Shown here piece after piece: positions 11,867-23,139 of a stretch of 64,000 nt of DNA. The DNA lies in NCBI RefSeq assembly GCF_000499845.2, contig NC_023758.2:44499524-44563523 (forward strand), given 5' to 3'. The notes below the pieces were generated by a model. It was not told where the DNA came from. It saw only the letters and a program-made list of their open reading frames with translations, and ran no database searches. This DNA is from Phaseolus vulgaris (lineage: Eukaryota > Streptophyta > Magnoliopsida > Fabales > Fabaceae). The translations under genes were made by a program, and so were the position numbers. The first letter of the stretch is position 1. Every line of letters starts with the position of its first letter.

Positions 11867-12759
11867 GTACTATAAATAGATGTTGTTGATGTCTTAATAA
11901 TTTGATCACAATAATGAATTGCAGAATTGAAGAAGGGAAACATTTTATGACTTCAGTTTCTGCCTCAGTTTTATCTGCCAGATACTATTTACCCAAAGAA
12001 ATTTGCTCACCATGTTAAATCCTTTTTCAAGAATATGGATAACTTACTTTTGACGAGATGGATATTGCATTTTGTAATAAAATAAATTCCTCTTTTTCCA
12101 CATTATTTTAATTTTTTGTTTCTCTAACTAATGTTGTAATAAGAACATTGATTGGTTATCTAAATACATACACATATACATAGAAATGGTGTTGAAATGA
12201 GCTTGTCAATGGAAGTAACCAAAAATACAGTATCAGGTGCAAGCAACCAAAATTGTTGACACATCGAAAATAGGCATTCAATCAAAATAATGTAAAATGT
12301 AGAACTGATAGGAATTTAGACATAAATGTAGATCCAACGAGAAGTATTATTTGATCACTCATTCATGAGATCTTTAAGTTCAGAACTGCATATTTTCCTT
12401 CAACCGTAGTTTGTAACCTTATGGGATGACTCTGTAACAATCAAGAAAGACAACATATACACTGAAATATTAGTAAAACACATAAAACTCAAATAGAGCC
12501 CACGGCATTCTCATTATTTTCATGACCAAGTACATATGGAGCCCAGGATTGCACATGTGTGTGTGAGCATTCAGAAATCTAGCTTGCAAACAACATAATT
12601 GTTATTTTACATTGAACAAATATGCGAATCTATAGACTCATAAGTCGTATCATAATGAATATATTCAAAATCTCAAAACTCAAGATGGGAAGGAAGGGCA
12701 GTTTTGTTTTGTCGGAGAGGGACAAAAGACTTAACAAAGATCTAAACTGTACCAAGGGA
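11867..12759. other. Intergenic or 3'UTR of the RING-CH gene
   Basis: The part nearest 12759 is probably 3'UTR of the minus-strand RING-CH gene. Nothing else is recognised. Confidence 0.4.
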
Positions 12760-15700
12760 TCATGTTGTATGGGCACCATGGGTCCTTGACGCCCATATTC
12801 CGAAGACCAGAAACCAGAAAACGAACAAGATTGCCCAATAACGTGCAGGTCCATACTTGATTCTGGTAAGCACAAACTGCAAAATAAAAGTGCAGTTATG
12901 TATATGCCACTAAGATCAACCATGTATTGTATTTTTAAGCACAAGAAAAGAGTACAACCATAAATACTAGTCAATTAAGTGAGAGAACCTCAAGACTTTA
13001 ACGTACTTTATCCTACTCAATGTGAGGTAGTCCTTTCCGTGGCCCAACCCTCAACAAGGGCACTAATTGTTGGGACTTAAACAAAAGAGGAGAATTCAAT
13101 CCAAAAGACTAGTCCGTTAGATGGGAGAACCTCAAAGCTCAAGTACCACGTCAATTAATTTATCCTACTCAATGTTGAACTCCAAAGATTATGCCATAAT
13201 AATTTGGAAATTATTCATTCAACTATTCAATGGTCTATGATAATTGTGAACTTAATCAGTCAGGATCTTCATTTATATTTCAATTGTTTTTAAAATCATT
13301 GTTGTGTTTATTTTGGTACAAGGCCACACGTATCTTCATAAAAGACAATCCTACTCGAGTAGGATAAAAACATAGTCAAGTTTGAATCCATCCAAACATA
13401 ACCAAATCTGAAAAAATCTTCTTAGGGGAGCAAAAGGAAGGGACACAAAGTACTTACAAAGCGGAAGAAAACCACCACTGCTAAAGCACATACCCCTCCA
13501 AGTAAGATATGAAGACCACTTCTAGCAGTTTTCTGCACAACAAACACAGGCTCATTATGCTTCTAACCAAATCAATAGGGAAGAACAAATATACAGACCA
13601 CACAAACAAGTGTAACAAAAGGAAAAAAAAGAAGCAATGAAGTTGTTTGATCACTTTATCCATTCAAAATGGTTCCTCTCTTGAAGTAACCATGAGTAGA
13701 CCACCAAAGCACCCTAAAAAGTACAAGCATTACATTTGAACCACACAAACTGAAGAATAGAAAAAAAAACACCCTCATAAGATTTTAGTGTCTATATATT
13801 TACCAGTTTTTATAGTTAAGAAACTACAAGTGGCATACTCTATACTTAACCATCAAAAAATGTTCTAGCCTGCACACACCCAGTGCAGTGTAATGCTAAA
13901 AACAATTGTTTAAAAGGAAAATATCCACCTTGATATGCAAATACAAGTGACATAGCTAGATGTGCAACACCACGCATATCAAGAAAAAGTGACACGAGGC
14001 CCATGAAATTGCAATAAGTGATTTGTATTAATCTTGCTAGCATAGAGAATGCGAGCCAGGGAGCGGGGATGCAAGAGAACTCTGCATAAGAATCCAAACT
14101 CCAACTCACCTATCATAATTGGCTAACAGAAATATACAATCAAGTATGTAGGAATAAAAGGGATTGTTTTTCTTTTATTCAAATCTAGCCAAAAATGAAA
14201 GTCCTAGTATAGAGAGACCATGAATAATAGAATAAAAGAAGCTAATGGTGAGTTGAGCAAAGCAGAAAGATGAAACTGGACAGGAAAGTCCTCTAAGGTA
14301 AAAACATCCCCCACCCAAATGTTCTCTACCAAAAGTTAATCCAGTACCATCAGGCAAACTGAAAAAAACTAGTTGTTTAAATAAAGTATAATATCACCTA
14401 GGAAATAAATCTTCAAAAACTGAAGTTGACATGATTCAAGGGTTTATATGCCACCAATTCTAATCTAAATCATACTTTCGAATTACAAATATTAAACAGA
14501 CTACTAGATATCAAAAGGACTGAATGTAAATGAATCATGTAACAACCATAAAAATGACCACTTCACAGTGTACAACACATTGATAAATGACCATTCAATT
14601 TTAATAATTAAAAAACATATTTCTATTGCCCCAAATTGCATTTTACCTGACACCATTGTTTGCACACGCATAAGTGAGATTCTCAAAGATAATTCTTAAG
14701 GGTGTTTTTAGATGGAGGGTAAGACTGAGTAGACTTAACCATTGTGTGGGAGTGTGTGGAAACGGGGAGGAAAAAGAAGGATTATCATGTAGAAAAGGTA
14801 TTACTTGACTTGAGACCTCATCCTTTTTCACTCCTTTCCACTTTTCTTTTCCTTTTTATCAACTGCTCCCTTCTCCTCCCAACTCCCAAATATAACCTAA
14901 AAATCTTCAAAACTGCCCCTTATAACAGACCAAGGAAGTGCTGACTAAACTACAGGAAGCAGAGAACAGACCACAAAGCTTTCCATCATTCATCTCGATG
15001 GCTCAGCTTCAGATCTATATATTAGACATTGGCCATAAGACCTTTTCCTTTACCAGTATTAAATGCAGGCATATAGGTGATCATTACACAGAATACCAGA
15101 CTAAATGTTAACTCAGTGGTCAACCTAAAGTCCATTAGTAATTTGCTGTCCCATATAATTCCCATCATTCTTCCCAGTCATGATCCAGTTATTGACTTTC
15201 CACAATGTATTTTTTACTAAAGAAGACTGGTAGAATATTGAATAAGGATGAAAGCAGCTTCTGTTAAAAAAAGTTAGCATTTGGTCTAGCAGATGAAGAA
15301 ACACGTGAGCAAAAGGTGGCCCAACAGATTATGTAGAGAAATGAATTGATAGCGAGCCAAACTATTATATTTGCTTCATGTATGAGTAACTAATTAAGCC
15401 TGCCTCAATGTATGCATCACTGTCACAACCTCTTCAAAGTTTAAGCCTACTATTTTGTAAATTCATAAGTTGAAAGTAAACCAAAAGTAGTTGCATACAA
15501 TCATGTACAGGAACATTCAGGCAAAGAAAAGGAAAACAAGAACTTATCATTCAAATATATTAGCAAGTTCGGGTACTTATTCAAATTGCTAATTTTAAAT
15601 ACCTTTCCAACACGAGGGGCTATAAGCCATGCAAGGGTGATGGTAAGCAGCCCCGTAGCAAGCAGGATACCTGTACCCTCCACGGCCCATTTAGTTGCAG

Positions 15701-16493
15701 TATTCTGTACAGGGACAACATCTTCAGTAACAATGCTCAAAGGCTGCTCAGAAGCAACCTGTGAAAGTGTGTCCACATTGCTAACGTTGTTATTGGTACT
15801 GCTATTATGAGGACAAAACCATAGTGCAATCTCACTTAGCCGTTGCCTCCGAATAGCAGCCACTGCATCAGGATCCACACCAGCATTTGCACGAGCTTGT
15901 GCGAGACCAGGATCACCACTAGCAGTTCTTTCCCTCAATACTTCATACTCCTTCAAAGCTCCAACAACCTTATTGAAGTCAGAAACTCTGATATTATTTG
16001 CTATATGTCCACATATTTCACAAATGGTAGATCCATGGTTGACAAACCACTTGAGTGCACAAGCATAATGTACTAAAGCAAGATCGTTTTTACAAGAACA
16101 TCCCAGTTCAATTAGTTTATCTTGATGAGACAAACCAAGTTCCAAATCGCTTTTACAAATGAAAACCTCCCCATCGGGGCTTACAAATTCCACCATCCCT
16201 GTATTGTTTTCAATGTTTCTGTTAAGAGACATATTTCTGGGAATTCCATTGCCATCACACCCTACTTCCCCCTTGCTTTTACACAATTCTGAACCCGGGG
16301 TGATGCCCAGAAATTCTAGCGCCGCATCTGCCCTTTTATCAGATTCAGTACATTGGCACACACGACAAGTTTCCAAGCCTTCCTTGTCCAGACTAATTCG
16401 AGCATGAGATTCTAAATCCCCATTCTCAAGAGTCGAGGAACCATCATCACTGACTTCTTCCTTTGTTCTTGCTAAATCATTTTCTCTGCCCAT
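12760..16493 (-). CDS. Membrane RING-CH (MARCH-type) zinc-finger protein, putative E3 ubiquitin ligase
   Basis: Three coding exons, 16493-15603, 13532-13458 and 12876-12760, encode 360 residues and join in phase 0. The RING-CH finger is C43-x2-C46, then C132-x-C134-x7-H142-x2-C145-x12-C158-x2-C161, with the typical Trp149. Three hydrophobic segments near the C-terminus (about 273-293, 304-325 and 336-351) indicate an integral membrane protein. RING-CH proteins recruit E2 enzymes to ubiquitinate membrane or ER proteins; no substrate can be named. The gap between the first and second cysteine pairs (85 residues) is far longer than in canonical fingers. The start used is the first ATG of the long frame. 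That frame stays open 26 codons further upstream without an ATG. Tandem repeat fragments (about 12970-13170) sit in the second intron. Confidence 0.9.
13533..15602 (-). other. Intron 1 of the RING-CH gene
   Basis: A 2.07-kb intron bounded by GTATTT (15602) and TGTGCAG (13533). Its ORFs are chance frames and no embedded gene is seen. Confidence 0.8.
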
Positions 16494-16571
16494 CTGATCA
16501 GTCTTCAGACTCAAAGACACAAATTGGCCTTTCAGATTATTAGACCATTCTTCTACTTCAATAAGATTAAC

Positions 16572-16658
16572 TTAATTCAGTTCACAAACCCTTCTCCTGC
16601 ACTGAGAACCATCGTCAACAAAAAAACTAGCATTCCAACACACAAAAACAACAACCAT
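16572..16658 (-). other. 28-codon upstream ORF in the RING-CH leader, in frame with the main ORF
   Basis: The ATG at 16658-16656 opens 28 codons ending in TAA at 16574-16572. The next 26 sense codons lead in the same frame to the ATG of the RING-CH CDS (16493). A second overlapping uORF of 11 codons (MVLSAGEGFVN) lies in another frame. Such uORFs usually lower main-ORF translation. The leader appears spliced: exon 1 ends TCTCTGG|GTAAGT at about 17164, and exon 2 begins after TTTCAG near 16783. Confidence 0.6.
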
Positions 16659-17164
16659 TCGCAGTTTTAACTTCAATTGTAAACCAGAGGCCCTCAGCAG
16701 AAAACAACGGAACGAGATTGGACTAGATATTCTCCGGAAGAATACAGAAATTTCAACGCTGCAAATCCAGTTCTTTTGTAACCTGAAACGCGTATATGTA
16801 TGTTAATTGCAAATTAATGTCCAAACCACTAGTTGAATTATAAAAAATAAACAAATAAAAAAAATATGAAGAGCGAAGCAGTCAAAAATTCCAAGGGAAA
16901 TTAAAAATTCAAAACTTTATGTACCCCAAAGGCCTAGATTTTCTTATTGAGCGAATATCATAGAATAAATCTGAAGAATAAACTATAACTAGCATACAAC
17001 TGAGAATGTGATAATGAAGCGGTGGAGGCGGCACCCACAATTAAAGAAGCAACATTAAGAAAACCCAATTGTTTGATTTTATAAGGGCATCAGTGAAATC
17101 CCTTACTAACGATGAAAATTGAATAAAAAATGGAAGATTCAGGTGACAGTAGTGAAGAACTTAC

Positions 17165-17430
17165 CCAGAGAGAATTGATTTGAGTTGAGTGCGTTAGAGG
17201 GTCTTGTCTTGTCTTGTGAGTTTCATTCACTCATTCACTCACTCCTCACTTACTGTTACCACTCTTCTCTTCTCTTCTCTTCTCTTCTTGTTTATGTATC
17301 TTTTGCTCGCATCGTTTCTTTCTTTCTTTCTTTCTCTTTCACAATACAGTTCAATAATACATTCTCACCGTTTTCAGCTCTTACACTGCATACATACATA
17401 CATACATGTACGTACATACATACATACATA
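17165..17430 (-). promoter_or_regulatory. RING-CH 5' exon and core promoter region with microsatellites
   Basis: The first non-coding exon ends at about 17165. Upstream, in plus-strand notation, are pentamer CTTCT repeats (17263-17290), TTTC repeats (17318-17340) and CATA/CATG repeats (17389-17430). Pyrimidine/purine tracts of this kind are common in plant core promoters. Transcript limits are inferred. Confidence 0.45.
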
Positions 17431-18786
17431 CCAATTGCGTCTGCCCACTCTTCTCCATTTGTAGCCCTTTCCTTACAAAACATCAATACCATCACGCATC
17501 TATCTAATAAAAGCACATTTTTTTATTTCCATTTCGGTGTGTTACCGTTCTCCTTGTATTCCTCAAATCTTCCTTAACATTAATGTTTTTTTTTTCTATA
17601 TTACATTGTCATTTTAGTTTTTTTTCCCCTTTTCTTACAGTAATTTTTACTAGAGTTAACAACCCTGTTCTTTTTTACAACAATTTATTAATGAGAATTT
17701 TTACTTTGATTTTCACCTTTGTCAGTTCAATCAGTGAGGTTAAAATGCTGCCAACATTACTAATCTCTGGCTTATTGAATTATTGGAAGGTACTTAGGAG
17801 AAAAAACACTAAAGAGAAATTTAGAAAATATGAAAGAAGCGATGTAATTTAACTCGTAATTTAAGGGCTTGAATATGAAATAATTCAGTGAGTATTTTTA
17901 GTATTTTTAAATAAAGGGTCATTTATGTTTATTCCACATTAAAAAAATTATTATTTTTCTTTAAAAATAATTTCTCATTTGAATTAAATTCTAATTGTTT
18001 TGGAAAGTTGAAACAAATTGTAAAGTTTTTAAAGGTATCATTTATACTATTATATAAAAGTGATACAATTGTTTTATAGTTAGTTTTTGAGTCATTAGAA
18101 AATTTTACTTTTTCATTATTTGATGAAATGTACAAGTATACAATCTTTCTAAGTGAAAATAATTATTTAATTCCTTAACTAAAAAACTGTATAACTCCTT
18201 TACTTTTATCCTTATTTATATTTTATTTTTAAAATTATATTTTTTACATATAGAAATGCTAGTTAATGTATATTGACATTTTAAAATTTAAAAATTACAC
18301 TTTATATTCTAATATATTAAAATGTACTTTTATTCATTAAAACCAATACAAACATTTTGACTTTTTGATATGGTTCATCATTGTAAACCAACTTTTAATG
18401 GACTTTTTTTATTTATTTTATAACTGTTAATGTCTTTAATTACTAATTTTGAATAAAGTACTATTCATTTAAAATTTAGAACAATAAAAAATGTTTTAAA
18501 TAGTCGTACTAAATATTTTAGAACTTCTATCAAAATATTCATTTAAAAAAAAAACTGAAAGATAATATAAAACAAATCAAATACACTATTGAGAGCGGAA
18601 AAAATAATGATAGACAAAATTTCAATTTTTCATATACAATTGTCTATATTTAACGTGTGTTATAGTGATTTAAACAAAATTAAGTGACAGGATAAAAGAT
18701 AAAAAACATTGACTAAAAAAAACTTGCACATATTAAATAACTTGAAATTAAAAAAAAACTTAACTGATTGATTTTATGATGTCAAT
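17431..18786. other. AT-rich intergenic DNA
   Basis: The hydrophobic ORFs here come from T-rich low-complexity DNA. No gene is recognised. Confidence 0.5.
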
Positions 18787-19159
18787 CACTATAAAAAAAT
18801 TATTAAATAGAAATTAATTTTATAGATAAAAAATAATTAATTGATATATTGACTAAATTATAAATCATTTTTGAAATTAAAAAATTATTGATTTCTAAAT
18901 TAGTTTATATTATTGATAAATAATTTTAAAATTGATATCTGATTAGCTATAAAAGTTTTAACTACCAAAGTTTTAACGACTAATTATTTATATTCTAAAT
19001 TTGGTAGTAAAACACTTGGTAACTAATTTAAAAACTATTTATCAATAATAAAAATTAATTTAAAAATCAATTTAAAATGATTTTTAATTTAATTAATATA
19101 ATAATTAATTATTTTGGTCTTTAAGATTAGTTTCTATTTATTTAATTATTTTTGTAGTG
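18787..19159. mobile_element. Palindromic CACTA-type MITE, 373 bp
   Basis: The left end CACTATAAAAAAATTATT and right end AATTATTTTTGTAGTG are inverted. The target duplication AAT is at 18784-18786 and 19160-19162. The inversion extends over nearly the whole element: TTTCTAAATTAG and ACTACCAAA in the left half reappear as reverse complements in the right half. Transcripts could form a hairpin of about 170 bp. No coding capacity. Confidence 0.88.
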
Positions 19160-19162
19160 AAT

Positions 19163-20429
19163 ATAATAAGATAAGAATATGAAAAGATAGAAATGGAATA
19201 AATTCCTATTGAATGTTTGATCTGAACTAATAACTTAACAATATTCATACATAAACTATATTTAAATAAATTAGTCTTATGAAAAGGCATTAGTGGTGAC
19301 GACAAAATAAACACAATAGTAGTAAAGATAATAATAATAATAATCCTAACAGTGAAAGATATTGTAAATAGAACTAAAAGTAGTGGTAACAACATAAATA
19401 ATAGTAGCCTAATATGGAATTTCAAACACCAACACAAGAAGAAATAATAGGCTTGAACATAGAAGGTTTTGAGTCAGTGGTGATTGTTTTGTGTTATTGT
19501 ATGAGGAACCGAGATTATCTTGTAGTTGAACAATTAGTTTCTTCATTTTGGTGAAATTTTTGTTTCCTTTCTTCCCTCATAGGATGCAGAGTGTTTTCTC
19601 TGGTGCTTATATTTGTAATAACAGGTGTAGAGGTACCATTATCTTCTTCAGCTATAATTCAATTGCTAGCTATGATTGACACATGATCACCCTGTACAGT
19701 TCAAGAAACTATACCTGCACAAAACTGAAAACCAACATATTCTTTATTGCCTCAGAAAATTATGAAGAAAAATTCATACTGTAATTCATATTGCCACCAT
19801 TTATGTTTATCTTAACTCAATAAAATGTCTTTACTTGTATGTAAAGATTGTCTTCTGCATACTATTTGTGAGTTATTGTTCAATATAGAAAAATAAATTG
19901 TTTTTTATTATATTTAAAATAAATAGTTATCAGATAACATATATAAATATGTACCTGTTAATGAACTTTTGAAATATAAAATTTGTTTAATAATATGAAA
20001 ACTCTACCTTTCATATAATTTTTGTCACACAGGATAGGATAGACTATGAAGATTTACCATCACCAATGAGTTTGAGTTGTTCATATAAAAGATCAAAAAA
20101 TCTTAAGATTTAGTGTTTGTGGGTCTTTTCCTTTTGATATATGCCAACTACCTTTCTCTTTTTACTTGATATGTCACTTTCAATTTATATTCTTTATCAT
20201 AATATATATCATAATACAGATCTTAAATTATGATGAAGGACTTTATCAAAAGAATGATTATATAAAAAATGTAAATATGATAAAGAAAAATGCTTTATTT
20301 TAAAAAATAAAACTGAGTAATTGTACCTTGTACACACACATTTGTTGCTAATTTGAGGCCACCCAGAACATCTTTCACCTTATAGACCATCTACTTAAGT
20401 AATTGTATTAGAGTGAAAATATGTCATAA
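19163..20429. other. AT-rich intergenic DNA
   Basis: No gene or complete mobile element recognised. Confidence 0.45.
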
Positions 20430-21680
20430 TTGTATTATATGGATGCACCTTGTGTTAAATGCATTGATGTTGGTTGTAACGATTGAGTTGTATTCTCCTA
20501 AGTTTTTGTCCTTAATTCTTTAAGCAATAAAAACTTGTAGTACAGTCAATTGTCTTGGAGCATAAATTAGAGTTTCTAAATACTCTAATTGAATCACCTG
20601 AACTTCTTGTGTACTTTGTGTTTCCTTCTTGTTTCTTATTACTATTCTTCATTTCATTGTGGTGTTTGTTTCAGACATTCTTGTATTGTGTTTATCAGTA
20701 AACATGGGTTTAAAATCTATAACAAATTAGTGCACTGAATGTGGATTGACTCAACAATGTCCTTGGTAAAATATGAAGTTGAGAAGTTCATTAGAAATCA
20801 ATGATTTTGGATTAGGTGTTCAACAAGGTATTCTATAAGTGTTGAAAAGTGAATCTATGGTTGATGTTGTTATGATTGAGAAGGATAAGAAAATTTTGTT
20901 GCAAAATGCTCATAGTGCAATTTTCCTTACTCTTAATGACTACCTACAAAGGCAAGAGTCGAAGAAAAAGACAATGGACAAAGTATAAAAGTTTGTATAT
21001 GACGAATGACGAAATATAGTTTGTATTTGAAACAAGTGTTGTATTCATATACAAGATAAGTTAAAAACTGGATGAATTTAACAGATTGATTTTTGGTCAA
21101 CAGAATATTGATGTATAAATTGAAGATGAGAATCAAAAGTTATCGTTATTCTGTTTATTCTCTAAGATATCTAAGATGCATGATCATTTCGAGAAAACCT
21201 ACCTTATTATATGAAAGCGAAACTTCGTTTTGTTATATGGAAAAGAGATACTTTTTCTTCAAGAAGTTAGGTTGATCTTGTGTCGAAAGAACTGCATGAG
21301 AAGTGTGAGGTGAAGTACTCTGAAAATGGAGATGGATTCATAACAAAGAGAAGAACATCCAAGAATGAGAATAGGAACAAGAGAAAGTCTAAGTCTAGAT
21401 AGAGGAAGGATGGAGATAATGTTTCCAACATTAAGTCATAGTATTGTAATAAGGAATCCTAATAGGTAGACAAAGGTTAATAACATTGACAGATCATGTT
21501 GATCTCGTGATGCAACTTTGGTAATGGTAAAAGATAGTTAAGAATTATCAGAAATGTATTAAACAGTGATGATGCTGAGTGGATAATAGATTTATTTGTG
21601 TTCATTTCACATCACTCATAATTGTTTGTGATTTCAAGAATTTACAGAATTTGAAGAAGGATATATTTTCCTTATCTAAA
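20430..21680 (+). mobile_element. Degenerate Copia-type retrotransposon fragment (gag region)
   Basis: Frameshifted reading on the plus strand shows the usual order of a plant Copia gag. Around 20760 is a KYEVEKF-like start. Near 21100 a DV-IEDENQ-like segment is followed by HFEKT. Near 21380-21420 there is a basic Lys/Arg/Ser stretch, then a broken CCHC knuckle (YCNKE). Near 21575 there is a protease-like EWIID with the active-site context lost. The sequence before 20700 resembles LTR DNA. Many stops are present and no partner LTR is seen, so this is an old, non-functional remnant. Confidence 0.6.
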
Positions 21681-22227
21681 CAATATGCAGACAAGAGTTG
21701 GTGCTTCTTTCTATTATTATGCTTTTTGGTCATTCTACTCTAGCATTTCCTATCTGAAGTTTTCTTTCTTCAATCTTTTAATTTTCCGGACTTGTTATTT
21801 CAAAAAATTTAGCATTTCTCTCCTTGTGGCAACTGATCAATGTAACTAAACATTTTTGCAATAGAGAACATAAGAGATTTGCTTACAAATTCAAATCCCC
21901 TTTTGGGTTGATTTGAGATAAATATTGGCATTGTAAAACATGGGAAGATCCAACTAAGCAGGCTTTTGATGTTTGGATTGAACCTTGAAAGAATAAACAT
22001 CCCTGTTTGCTTCATTTGGACAAGACTTTTAAATTTAAGCATTACTTTTTCCTTCCTAAAGCTGAGAATACACAGTAATAATGACTTCATTTGATTTGAT
22101 CATATTCTTACCCTACCAAAAAAAGTTTTTCAACTTGTTCTGAGTTATTACAGAAACATAAAATCCAAGGTAGCACAATTTTCTGCAGATTTCACTTTGA
22201 TTGATTCCAATCCAGTATTTGCTATCT
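21681..22227. other. Region 3' of the DOG1-domain gene
   Basis: Probably holds the 3'UTR of the minus-strand DOG1-domain gene. Its polyadenylation site cannot be placed with confidence. Confidence 0.35.
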
Positions 22228-23064
22228 TCAAATTGATGAATTATAGTTTTTACCCTCACCAGTACCATGATTTTCCTTTCTGGCATCTATCTTCTTTCCC
22301 CACTCATGTAGCCTCAGGTGCAGTTCTGCAGCAGCAATCAAGAAGTGAATGGCCTGTTTTGGAGTCAGAACATTAACAATAGCCTTCAGTGTTCCCAACC
22401 TAAGTTCATCAGCTTTCTGCAGGATCTTCTCCAAACCCTCTTCCTTTTGCACCAGGGTTGATTCAACCTTGTCCTCAAATTCTTTACTCTCCTCAACCTC
22501 TCCTCTTTCATTGGCTCTAATCATCTCAGAAGCCACATGAGACAACTCCACCATTGAGGCATCAGCCACCGTCTCCTGGTGACCTGCCATCAAATCTGTG
22601 ATCTGCCTCTCCTCCAAGATGACCCTCTTTTGCATCTCATCAAGCTGAGATATTTGGGATGCTGACAAGTCTCCCAAGTCATGAGTTCTCAGCCCTTGGA
22701 CCAATTCTTGGAGTCTGGCCTCAAATTGCAAACCAGACTTGGAATATAGCAAGTGAAAGGCCATGCTTGGTCTCCATCCACCAATCCAAAGAAAAGCATC
22801 TTCCAAGGAACTCGTCCATGTTGGAGACAACATGGCCAACACATCTTGCTTTGCACACCTTGACTTGGTCTTGTAGTAAGACTCATAATGCTCAACCACC
22901 TTATCTTTCACTGACTGAAGTTCCTCACCAACAACTAAAAGGTCCTTCAGATGTTGGTTTTGCTCAGAAATCCAGCCCTCAAAAAAGTGGTGAAAGCTTT
23001 CAGTGTCACCACCAGGGTTACCCTTTTCAGAGGTTTGGTTGCAACTGCAAGGAAACACAGACAT
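22228..23064 (-). CDS. DOG1-domain protein (DOG1-like / TGA-related)
   Basis: An intronless ORF of 278 residues starting MSVFPCSCNQ. The DOG1 seed-dormancy-control domain covers about residues 22-250: FHHFFEGWISEQNQ at its start, the Trp-rich WIGGWRP segment in the middle, and LTPKQAIHFL near the end, as in DOG1-like proteins and the C-terminal half of TGA bZIP factors. No bZIP region is present, so it is not itself a DNA-binding TGA factor. The frame stays open to an ATG at 23136, but a TATA box at 23118-23125 lies inside that stretch, so the downstream Met at 23064 is preferred. The family includes regulators of dormancy and ABA/PP2C signalling; the exact role of this copy is unknown. Confidence 0.9.
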   Translation of the reverse strand: MSVFPCSCNQTSEKGNPGGDTESFHHFFEGWISEQNQHLKDLLVVGEELQSVKDKVVEHYESYYKTKSRCAKQDVLAMLSPTWTSSLEDAFLWIGGWRPSMAFHLLYSKSGLQFEARLQELVQGLRTHDLGDLSASQISQLDEMQKRVILEERQITDLMAGHQETVADASMVELSHVASEMIRANERGEVEESKEFEDKVESTLVQKEEGLEKILQKADELRLGTLKAIVNVLTPKQAIHFLIAAAELHLRLHEWGKKIDARKENHGTGEGKNYNSSI

Positions 23065-23117
23065 AGCTGAGAATAAAGTGGAAAAATGTTTAAGAACAAC
23101 AGAAGTAGACAGTGTGG

Positions 23118-23125
23118 TTTTTATA
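23118..23125 (-). promoter_or_regulatory. TATA box of the DOG1-domain gene
   Basis: TATAAAAA on the minus strand, about 55-60 bp before the ATG at 23064. This would place transcription start near 23090 and leave a leader of about 25 nt. Confidence 0.7.
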
Positions 23126-23139
23126 GGGAGAGACATGCA

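Noticed and set aside
15586..16407. Three plus-strand ORFs opposite the RING-CH exon
   Set aside because: Antisense shadows of a clear zinc-finger coding exon. No family resemblance.
17185..17577. 130-codon plus-strand ORF
   Set aside because: Low-complexity Ser/Leu/Phe translation of CT and CATA repeats in the RING-CH promoter region.
22659..23066. 135-codon plus-strand ORF
   Set aside because: Antisense shadow of the DOG1-domain gene.
23065..23136. Upstream in-frame start of the DOG1-domain protein (adds 24 residues)
   Set aside because: A TATA box (23118-23125) lies inside the stretch, so it is probably not transcribed.
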